This document shows positions 7,517 through 13,975 of a stretch of 17,326 bases of DNA, in pieces. The stretch spans positions 1 through 17,326 of the forward strand of contig JAQSXU010000070.1 of assembly GCA_029256485.1 (NCBI GenBank), given 5' to 3'. The translations under genes and the position numbers were made by a program. The stretch is from Clostridiaceae bacterium (lineage in GTDB: Bacteria > Bacillota_A > Clostridia > Clostridiales > Clostridiaceae). The notes below the pieces were generated by a model. The model saw nothing but the letters and a program-made list of their open reading frames with translations. It was not told the DNA's origin and searched no databases. Within the stretch, counting starts at the first letter, position 1. The number at the start of each line of letters is the position of its first letter.

Positions 7517-8308
7517 TTAATTTTTTAGTAAGGCGTATATAACTAAGAGTATATTTATTGTTAAATATACATAGTCAATTTTCTTTAATTTTAAATTTAC
7601 TTTTGCAGTATATTCTCCTGCAAAGCCTCTGCATTCCATAGCATGAAACATCTCTTCACTGATTTTATAAGACTTTATAAATAAATTTCCCATAATTCCT
7701 ATAAGAGAATTATATTTATTAGAAGTTATACCTATTGATCTGAGTTTTAATGCATATAACAAGTTAATAGAATGTTCTCCTAGAAGAACAATATATTTTA
7801 TGGTTATATCCATAATCCATATGAATATATCTGGTATATATAGTAGTTTTAATGATTTACTAATTTCACTCCATTTAGTGTTATGGGATAATAGATTCAT
7901 AAGTAATATTGTTATAATTAATTTTTGGAAAAGCAATAAGCTATTATAGATATTCCCATGAAGCATAGACGGTATTAAAGCTATTAAAGTTATTAAAGGA
8001 AACATAAAACTATTAAACAGTATCCTTTTCCTTGATTTCTTTTCCATAAGTAAAAGATTAATTAATACATACATATCCACTATTCCTAGGTAACTAAAAC
8101 TTCTTGAAATAGATACGCACAGTACCAATACTATAATGCTTAAAATCTTTAATGTTGGATTTATTGAGTAAACTAATCTATCCTGATTTTTATTTTGCCT
8201 GATTATTGAAACTATCTTAATTAAAGAAAAAATACTTTTTTCCATGTATAAGTTTTTTTCTTCCTTTGGAACGTAATTATCTTTTGCTGAAAGCCATTGT
8301 GGAACCAT
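7517..8308 (-). CDS. cbiQ: CbiQ-type transmembrane (T) subunit of nickel/cobalt ECF importer
   Basis: The integral-membrane coupling subunit between the CbiO ATPase and the CbiM substrate-binding subunit. The 263 residues contain several hydrophobic helices (for example KILSIIVLVLCV and LITLIALIPSML). Near the C-terminus are the two coupling-helix motifs of EcfT proteins in divergent form, ALKLRSIG and AMECRGFAG. The ATG at 8308 directly abuts the cbiM stop codon (TAAATG), with AGGAG inside the end of cbiM, so the two are translationally coupled. The protein is variable outside the coupling motifs, as usual for the family, so the call rests on motifs plus neighbours. Confidence 0.87.
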   Translation of the reverse strand: MVPQWLSAKDNYVPKEEKNLYMEKSIFSLIKIVSIIRQNKNQDRLVYSINPTLKILSIIVLVLCVSISRSFSYLGIVDMYVLINLLLMEKKSRKRILFNSFMFPLITLIALIPSMLHGNIYNSLLLFQKLIITILLMNLLSHNTKWSEISKSLKLLYIPDIFIWIMDITIKYIVLLGEHSINLLYALKLRSIGITSNKYNSLIGIMGNLFIKSYKISEEMFHAMECRGFAGEYTAKVNLKLKKIDYVYLTINILLVIYALLKN

Positions 8309-9289
8309 TTAATCTCCTTTTGTATTTCTCTTCAAATTTATTTTGCCTAAAACCTTAAAAGTAATTAAAATTATCATTACACCAACTAATGCTGATAAAA
8401 TATATCCAAAATATTTATTTAAAAATCCAAAACTATAGTTTGAAATTGGAGAATTAAATTGAAATCCTTCTTTCATTCCCTTAGGTACAAATCCTATAAG
8501 ATTCTTGATTTTTTCTGAACCCCATTCACCCCAGGCAGTTCCATTTGCTAAAAGTCCTAAAGGAGCAGCTAAAATAAGAATTCCTATTATAATGTATAAA
8601 AATTTTATTTTTCTTACTTTCCCTCTGTATAATAAATCTGGTGATGCCTTTTTTATATAACTGTACGCCCCTGCAGTTATTATTCCTTCCAAAATGCCAA
8701 CTACTAATAGATGAGGTATCAGCATAGCAGGAATAGATACAGCTAGACCATAGGGACTATATAATGGCAATCCAGAAAAATCTTTAAAAAGTAATGGCTG
8801 AATACCAAACTCAATTGCAGTAAATAAAGCTGCCATATTAACAGAAATATATCCTGCTAAGAATGCTCCAATATATTCTCCCCTTTGATTTTTAAATACC
8901 TTTTTTATGAGTTTAAATAAATAAAATGCTGTAAACGGCATTATAAAAGCCATATTAAAACAATTTACACCTAAAGCTAAAATTCCTCCATCTCCAAAAA
9001 ACAATGCTTGAATTACAATAGCTATAGTAACTGCAAGAACTGCAGAATAGGGCCCAAGCAAAATAGCAGCAAGGGCACCGCCAATAGCATGTGCTGTAGT
9101 TCCTCCTGGAACAGGTATATTAAACATCATAATTAAAAATGAAAAAGCTGCTGCTACTCCAAGAAGAGGCATTTTCTGTCTTGTTATTTCAGCTTTTACC
9201 TTTAAACTTGCCCTTCTCCATATAGGCAGCATAGCCAATCCAAAAGCAGCACAAGTTGAAGGACTTAAATAATTATCAGGTATATGCAT
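8309..9289 (-). CDS. cbiM: CbiM/NikMN-type nickel-binding subunit of ECF importer
   Basis: Membrane substrate-binding (S) subunit that captures the metal ion. It begins MHIPDNYLSP, the CbiM/NikM N-terminus whose Met1 amino group and His2 bind the metal. A second histidine lies at residue 67 (GGTTAHAIGG), the position of the third ligand in the NikM2 structure. After the CbiM helices, roughly residues 235-320 form a NikN/PDGLE-like domain (LGLLANGTAWGEW, then a soluble loop and one last helix). The protein is thus an NikM-NikN fusion and no separate nikN is needed. A G-rich ribosome binding site (GGGGGG) precedes ATG 9289. Only 47 bases separate it from the reductase upstream, with no terminator, so they are probably co-transcribed. 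The lar genes downstream argue for Ni over Co. Confidence 0.93.
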   Translation of the reverse strand: MHIPDNYLSPSTCAAFGLAMLPIWRRASLKVKAEITRQKMPLLGVAAAFSFLIMMFNIPVPGGTTAHAIGGALAAILLGPYSAVLAVTIAIVIQALFFGDGGILALGVNCFNMAFIMPFTAFYLFKLIKKVFKNQRGEYIGAFLAGYISVNMAALFTAIEFGIQPLLFKDFSGLPLYSPYGLAVSIPAMLIPHLLVVGILEGIITAGAYSYIKKASPDLLYRGKVRKIKFLYIIIGILILAAPLGLLANGTAWGEWGSEKIKNLIGFVPKGMKEGFQFNSPISNYSFGFLNKYFGYILSALVGVMIILITFKVLGKINLKRNTKGD

Positions 9290-9336
9290 AAAGTCATCCC
9301 CCCTTTGTGTTTCTAACCATTTATATTAATTTATGT

Positions 9337-10497
9337 TTATTCAAATAATGCCTTAACATTTTTTAATTCCTGACGGATTTTAATTCCTTGTGGACAATGG
9401 CTTTCACATTTACCGCACTCACGGCATTTATCTGCTCTTTCTGACTCATTAGTAAAAACATTATAGTGAGCCTTAAGTTCTCCTTCTGTCTGAGGTGTAG
9501 CAAGCATATAATACTGATTGTAAAGAGTAAAGTTCTTAGGGATATTTACTCCTGCTGGACAAGGCATACAATACTGACAGCCTGTACAGTTAACTTTTGT
9601 TCTTTCTCTATATGCTTTTATAACATTATCCATTATTTTTAATTCTTTTTCTGTTAGAGAGTTAGGCAGTGTTTCACTGGCAATTCTTAAATTTTCATTT
9701 ACATGGTCCATTACGTTCATACCACTGAGTACTACAGATACTTCTGGATGATTCCATACCCATCTTAGCGCCCAGTCAACAGGTGATCTTTTAATTTCTG
9801 CTTTTTCCATTGCATTAGTAACTGCTTCTGGAAGATCTCTAACCAGCTTTCCTCCTCTAAGCGGTTCCATTATAACAACTCCCAGACCTTTATCAGCAGC
9901 ATATTTTAATCCTTCTGTACCTGCCTGGAAATTTTCATCCAGATAATTATATTGGATTTGGCAGAATGACCAATCATAATAATCAACTATTTCTTTAAAT
10001 ACATTTAAATCATCATGAAATGAAAATCCTGCATATCTTATTCTTCCATCTTTAATTGCTGAATTTAAAAAATCATCTATTCCTAATTTCTTTAAATTTT
10101 CCCAAACACCTTTATTTAAAGCATGCACTAAATAAAAGTCTATTTTATTTGTCTGCAGACGTTGTAACTGTTCATTTAAATACTTATCCATATCTTCTCT
10201 GGTCTTAATGAGCCAGCTGGGAAGCTTTGTAGCTAAATTCACTTTTTTTCTATAGCCGTCTTTTAAAGCTCTGCCTACAAATGGTTCACTTTCTCCACCT
10301 CTTGCCATTCCTGTTCCATGATATGGATATGCAGTATCTATATAATTAACTCCTTCATCAATTGCATGATGAATCATTTCTATTGCCTTTTCCTCATCTA
10401 TGTATGTTACATCTCCATTAATTATAGGTAATCTCATACATCCATAGCCTAAAGCTGACACCTTTTCATTTGTCTTTCCTAATTTTCTGTATTGCAT
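9337..10497 (-). CDS. Aldo/keto reductase with C-terminal two-[4Fe-4S] ferredoxin domain
   Basis: A 386-residue cytoplasmic oxidoreductase. The N-terminal TIM barrel (about 1-295) has the full AKR catalytic tetrad: Asp54, Tyr59, Lys91 and His125. The tail carries two four-cysteine sets, C304-C307-C310-C313 and C358-C361-C364-C368, each ending CP, typical of AKRs with 4Fe-4S dicluster domains. It probably reduces aldehydes or ketones, or exchanges electrons with ferredoxin; the substrate is unknown. AAGGAGG precedes ATG 10497. The promoter is the MerR-type one at 10542-10572. The reductase is the first gene of the likely unit that continues into cbiM, only 47 bases downstream. Confidence 0.92.
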   Translation of the reverse strand: MQYRKLGKTNEKVSALGYGCMRLPIINGDVTYIDEEKAIEMIHHAIDEGVNYIDTAYPYHGTGMARGGESEPFVGRALKDGYRKKVNLATKLPSWLIKTREDMDKYLNEQLQRLQTNKIDFYLVHALNKGVWENLKKLGIDDFLNSAIKDGRIRYAGFSFHDDLNVFKEIVDYYDWSFCQIQYNYLDENFQAGTEGLKYAADKGLGVVIMEPLRGGKLVRDLPEAVTNAMEKAEIKRSPVDWALRWVWNHPEVSVVLSGMNVMDHVNENLRIASETLPNSLTEKELKIMDNVIKAYRERTKVNCTGCQYCMPCPAGVNIPKNFTLYNQYYMLATPQTEGELKAHYNVFTNESERADKCRECGKCESHCPQGIKIRQELKNVKALFE

Positions 10498-10541
10498 ATT
10501 AATTCCTCCTTAATAAATCATTTTTTAACCTCATAAAATTA

Positions 10542-10572
10542 ATTCTATCACTTGGAGTTAACTCCAAGTCAA
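10542..10572 (-). promoter_or_regulatory. MerR-type promoter and perfect palindromic operator of the reductase operon
   Basis: Read leftward: TTGACT (-35), a 19-base spacer, TAGAAT (-10). The spacer is filled by the 20-bp perfect palindrome ACTTGGAGTTAACTCCAAGT (10550-10569). A 19-bp spacer with a palindrome between the boxes is the hallmark of promoters activated by MerR proteins through DNA distortion. The neighbouring MerR gene is the obvious activator. Confidence 0.88.
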
Positions 10573-10597
10573 CATGTTTTTTCTGTATTTATATAAT

Positions 10598-10644
10598 AAA
10601 AAAACCTCTTTACACCTATAAATTCAAAATCAAGTGTAAAGAGG
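10598..10644 (-). terminator. Intrinsic terminator after merR
   Basis: Read leftward, CCTCTTTACAC (10634-10644) and GTGTAAAGAGG (10605-10615) form an 11-bp perfect stem followed by a run of seven T (10598-10604). It lies 31 bases past the merR stop and separates merR from the reductase promoter. Confidence 0.88.
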
Positions 10645-10674
10645 GCCTAATTTATTATTTAGGATGCAGAAATA

Positions 10675-11061
10675 CTAATTATCCGTTCTTTTTAGTTCAT
10701 TTTCTTTCTTAACTACTGATTGCTCATATCTTTCTATTTTATAATCCAGGCGTTCTATTGTCTTTTTTATATCTTCCATTTTTTCTATTAGATGTTTACG
10801 TTGTTCAGTTAATAGTTCTTTTCTTGCCTCAATAGTTTCATCACCCTGATGAAACAGCGTAACATACTCAATTAATACTTCAATGGGAAGACCTGCACTT
10901 CTCATACATTTAATAAATTCCACCCACCTGCAGTCTTCTTCCGTATAGTCTCTTATTCCGCTTTTACTTCGGTTTACTCCAGGAATAAGTCCAACACGTT
11001 CATAATAACGAAGGGTGTCCGCTGTAAGATCATATTTTTTACTTACTTCTGCAATGGTCAT
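10675..11061 (-). CDS. MerR-family regulator, AdhR/NmlR-like (carbonyl or electrophile sensing)
   Basis: A 128-residue MerR regulator: N-terminal winged helix (IAEVSKKYDLTADTLRYYERVGLIP), second helix-turn-helix to about residue 70, then a long dimerisation coiled coil (75-125). Cysteines occur at 44 and 52 (FIKCMRSAGLPI). Cys52 matches the single conserved cysteine that Bacillus subtilis AdhR needs to respond to aldehydes; a metal-binding C-terminal cysteine loop is absent. AGGAGG precedes ATG 11061. Its own promoter (11087-11117) has the 19-bp spacer and an imperfect copy of the same operator, so it should be autoregulated. It probably activates the reductase and flavodoxin promoters. Effector identity is inference. 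Confidence 0.9.
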   Translation of the reverse strand: MTIAEVSKKYDLTADTLRYYERVGLIPGVNRSKSGIRDYTEEDCRWVEFIKCMRSAGLPIEVLIEYVTLFHQGDETIEARKELLTEQRKHLIEKMEDIKKTIERLDYKIERYEQSVVKKENELKRTDN

Positions 11062-11086
11062 GAGCTTTCACCTCCTAATATCAGAT

Positions 11087-11117
11087 ATTATAACACTTGG
11101 AGTTAACATCAAGTCAA
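11087..11117 (-). promoter_or_regulatory. Autoregulated merR promoter with imperfect operator
   Basis: Read leftward: TTGACT, a 19-base spacer, TATAAT. The operator at 11095-11114 is ACTTGATGTTAACTCCAAGT, one half-site perfect and the other with two changes. The better -10 box and weaker symmetry fit a lower-affinity, partly constitutive promoter for the regulator itself. Confidence 0.85.
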
Positions 11118-11166
11118 TAATATTTTAACGGTATCACTTCTGGCAATATAGTTTCTGTGGTCTAAA

Positions 11167-12287
11167 CTATCTTTTCACATCCACTACAACATATTCCGAA
11201 TGATGACCAGTTCGAATTGGATAACCCCAGCCTCCTATTCCAGATGAAACAATAATCTGATACTTGTCAATCATTTTATAACCGTAATTCATCTGGCCGA
11301 ATCCTAATTTATCACTGATTAGTCCACGGGCCAAATCTGACCTCCGTGGGTATGTCCCGATAATTGCAAATCCATACCAGCCGCACTGTTTTCCTGAAGT
11401 TCACTTGGCTGATGATCCAGCAGTAAAAGAAAATTGTTAGTATGTACATTTTTTAATAACTCATCACTTGTTTTTCTTTTTATTCCGGAAGAAAAGCCTT
11501 TATCCTTTCTACCGATTATGGTAAACTCATCATTTATATTATATATTTCATCTTCAAGCACATGAATTTCATTACTTACTAATTGTTTTTTTAACTGATC
11601 TTCACTAAAATTCGGTTTGGAAGCATAGGTGCTTTTATCGTGGTTTCCATAGACATAAAAAGTTCCATATGTGCTTTTTATATTGCCTAGTATTTTTGCA
11701 GCATTCTCCATTTGCAGCTTGGTGGTTTTTTCATCCACTATGTCTCCGCAGAGAACTACTAAATCCGGCTTCTTACTTTCAATTTCATTACAGTATTTTT
11801 TTAGTTTTTCCTCATTCATGGTTGTACCAAAGTGAAGATCTGCAATCATTGCAATTCTATAACCCTGTTGTGGAATTGCCTTTTCTGTGTGTATGGTATA
11901 ATCAGTTTCAACCACATTTTCCATGTTGAAATAACCGTACCCGAGAATCAATACGGTTATTATAACAGGTACAATCCCGCAGCAGTAAATCTTATTCCAC
12001 AAACCAATTTTTATATCTCTGTGTTTACGTAAAGCAGCATATATAAGGTTAAGTGCCTCCATACATAAAGCCGCCGCAGCCAAATGTAGTACAATTAATG
12101 CACCAAATCCAAACAGATTCACAGACCATATAATTGCCAGTAGTGCAAGAAACGCTGCCAACATTTTAACTTTTTTAATCTTACATCCTATTCTCCAAAA
12201 ATCTGCAATCCTCAGGAAATAAAAATATAAGTAAACTCCTACAGGAATCAACAGAAGAAATGATATTATTATGAAAGTAATATACAT
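11167..12287 (-). pseudogene. YkuE-like membrane metallophosphoesterase, frameshifted near the C-terminus
   Basis: The N-terminus has about four hydrophobic helices, followed from roughly residue 145 by a calcineurin-like phosphoesterase: ADLHFGT, LVVLCGDIVDE, VYGNHDKS and SGHTHGGQIWP provide the metal-ligand motifs. The open frame stops at 11319, just after QIWPVD. One base further in register, the strand continues without a break as LISDKLGFGQMNYGYKM, then VSSGIGGWGYPIRTGHHSEY to a TAG at 11167, which is the expected end of the family. One missing base in 11322-11327 (a G of a GG pair in the message) explains it; the repaired protein would have about 373 residues. All metal-binding motifs lie before the break. 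It is a young pseudogene, a truncated but partly active enzyme, or a sequencing error. GGGGGGA precedes ATG 12287. Confidence 0.85.
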
Positions 12288-12379
12288 TGGATTTTCCCCC
12301 CCTATTTATATTTTATCACTTTTCTTTTTAAAAATATTAAACATACCTTCACCCTCTTTCAACCTTCATGAAATAATAA

Positions 12380-12442
12380 ACTCTCCTGGATAATTACGAA
12401 AAAACAGATTAAACTCTGTTTTAGGTAACACTCCAAGAGAGT
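12380..12442 (-). terminator. Nested-hairpin terminator of the flavodoxin-CMD operon
   Basis: The inner stem AAAACAGA/TCTGTTTT (arms 12415-12422 and 12401-12408, 6-base loop) is perfect and, read leftward, is followed by a T-run (12399-12404): a standard terminator 45 bases past the CMD stop. It is enclosed by a 4-bp stem (TTAC/GTAA) and an outer 10-bp stem at 12381-12390 and 12432-12441 with one G/U wobble. Confidence 0.7.
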
Positions 12443-12467
12443 AACAATCCCGGATACTTAAATATTT

Positions 12468-13220
12468 CTACTCTGGTATTACTTCATTTAAACATCTTAT
12501 GGCATTTAATGTCCTTGGGTATCCCACATATGGTAATAATTGTGTAGCTGTACTAAGCAATGTTTCTTTATTATTTCCAACATTTAAATTGCCCTGTATA
12601 TGTCCTTTTAATTGTAGTTCACATCCACCCAAGGATAAAATCATGGAGAAAGTTAAAAGCTCTCTCATTTTTACGTTCAGTCCTTTTCTTGTGTAATAGT
12701 CACCAAAGCAATTGTCAGATAAATATTTTTGAATATGAATCTGGCTTTTTGGTGATTTCTCATACATTTTATCAATAACTTCTCCAAAAATTGATTTTTG
12801 TAAGTCTAATCCTTTTTCATATCTTGTTTCCGGTGAAGTTGTGGACTGTCCTTCCAATGGCAGTTTTACTCCTCTGCTTTCTAATATTTCATTAGTAGCA
12901 TGTATAAATTCAAATGCTTTTGCAATTCCAACATATGGTACAGCCTGATATACAATTTCCTTCACCTCTATAGGAGTTACTCCAACATTAAGAGCACCGC
13001 CCAGCATTACTTTATATTCACTTAATGTTTGCATAGCAATCATAGATGATAAAATAACCATTAATCTGGTTTTTGTATCTAAATTTCCATAGCTTATTAC
13101 TTCATCAAAAGCAAAATTATCAAATACTTCTATAAGCTCCGGATCTGTTATCTTTAAAGTTGATTTATGATTGAGAAACAGTTCCTCATGGTTTTTATTT
13201 GCTGTTTCACTTATACGCAT
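12468..13220 (-). CDS. Carboxymuconolactone decarboxylase family protein, two CMD domains
   Basis: A 250-residue cytoplasmic protein with two tandem CMD/AhpD-like helical domains: one around residues 30-115 (TRLMVILSSMIAMQT, TPIEVKEIVYQAVPYVG) and one around 160-250 (MRELLTFSMILSLGG, LSTATQLLPYVGYPR). The AhpD redox CxxC is absent; the second domain keeps only CELQLKGH, one Cys and one His, and the first has neither. It is therefore more like the gamma-CMD-type proteins found beside reductases and flavodoxins than a peroxidase partner. GGGAG lies about 9 bases before ATG 13220. It follows the flavodoxin by 49 bases and shares its MerR-type promoter. Probable role in detoxifying reactive carbonyl or electrophilic compounds; the reaction is unknown. 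Confidence 0.85.
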   Translation of the reverse strand: MRISETANKNHEELFLNHKSTLKITDPELIEVFDNFAFDEVISYGNLDTKTRLMVILSSMIAMQTLSEYKVMLGGALNVGVTPIEVKEIVYQAVPYVGIAKAFEFIHATNEILESRGVKLPLEGQSTTSPETRYEKGLDLQKSIFGEVIDKMYEKSPKSQIHIQKYLSDNCFGDYYTRKGLNVKMRELLTFSMILSLGGCELQLKGHIQGNLNVGNNKETLLSTATQLLPYVGYPRTLNAIRCLNEVIPE

Positions 13221-13269
13221 AATTTAACACTCCCGTTCTTTTTATTTAAAACAAAGCTGATTTTGGATT

Positions 13270-13806
13270 TTAGGAAATCACTCCTGATTTCTTCAGCCAG
13301 TTTGATATGTCTTTTTCTGCTTCGCTTACACTGCCCCCTCTAATTGGAATGCCACTCAAAACATTAGCATTTGGGCAAAGTTTTTTAATATCACTTTCAC
13401 TATGTCCCATTCCGCTTCCTTCATGTGTACAGAATGGAATAATTGTTTTTCCTGAAAAATCATATGCTTCTAAAAATGTAAATATTGCCATAGGCATTGT
13501 ACCCCACCAGTTTGGGTAGCCTAAAAATATAACATCATAAGAATCCATATTCTCCACCTGGCTGGTAAGTTCCGGTCTTGCTTTCTGTCTTAATTCCTTC
13601 TGTGCCACTTCTGTTGTTTCTGTGTAATCCACCGGGTAAGTATTTACTGTATCTATATGGAACATATCGCATCCAGTGATTTCATGAATCATCTTTGCTG
13701 CAACTTCTGTGTTACCCACCGGCAGATTCATAATTTTTCCGCTAACGTAGTTATTCCCCTGACGTGAAAAATAAGCTGCCATGCATTTTTTATCTCTTAA
13801 ATTCAT
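13270..13806 (-). CDS. Flavodoxin-like protein (Flavodoxin_4 type)
   Basis: A 178-residue FMN-binding electron carrier or small flavin reductase. The phosphate loop is of the interrupted form: AAYFSRQGNN then about 12 residues and GNTEVAAKM. FMN-stacking loops follow at FLGYPNWWGTMP and FCTHEGSGMG. The C-terminal helix ends DISNWLKKSG. No signal peptide is present, so it is cytoplasmic. GGGAG precedes ATG 13806. It is the first gene of a two-gene unit with the CMD protein and is driven by the MerR-type promoter at 13879-13909. Flavodoxins of this subgroup are often encoded beside aldo/keto reductases and MerR regulators, as here. It could pass electrons to or from the [4Fe-4S] reductase; this is inference. 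Confidence 0.88.
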   Translation of the reverse strand: MNLRDKKCMAAYFSRQGNNYVSGKIMNLPVGNTEVAAKMIHEITGCDMFHIDTVNTYPVDYTETTEVAQKELRQKARPELTSQVENMDSYDVIFLGYPNWWGTMPMAIFTFLEAYDFSGKTIIPFCTHEGSGMGHSESDIKKLCPNANVLSGIPIRGGSVSEAEKDISNWLKKSGVIS

Positions 13807-13878
13807 TATTTATTCTCCCTTTCTTTTGGTATAAATCTAAATAACTCAAACAATAAAATTATTGTTTATCTGTAATAT

Positions 13879-13909
13879 ATGTTACCCCTTGGAGTTAACT
13901 CCAAGTCAA
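13879..13909 (-). promoter_or_regulatory. MerR-type promoter and operator of the flavodoxin-CMD operon
   Basis: Read leftward: TTGACT, a 19-base spacer, TAACAT. The spacer contains the perfect 18-bp palindrome CTTGGAGTTAACTCCAAG (13888-13905), identical to the core of the reductase operator. The poor -10 box suggests that expression depends on the activator. Confidence 0.85.
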
Positions 13910-13922
13910 GAAATTTTTCAAT

Positions 13923-13958
13923 TAAAAATGCCATCCGATTCTATAAATCTGATGGCAT
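13923..13958 (-). terminator. Intrinsic terminator after the UvrD-like helicase
   Basis: Read leftward, ATGCCATC-A-GATT and AATC-G-GATGGCAT (arms 13951-13958 and 13928-13935, extended inward by GATT/AATC) form a long hairpin followed by TTTTTAATT. It lies 17 bases past the helicase stop codon. Confidence 0.85.
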
Positions 13959-13975
13959 ACATAAACTATAATTAT

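Noticed and set aside
9290..9336. Nickel/cobalt riboswitch or operator before cbiM
   Set aside because: The gap is only 47 bases, too short for the known NiCo riboswitch, and shows no clear inverted repeat.
11148..11170. Hairpin (ATAGTTT/AAACTAT) overlapping the stop of the repaired metallophosphoesterase as a terminator
   Set aside because: Only a 7-bp AT-rich stem with a 9-base loop and no U-run on either strand; read-through into merR is possible.
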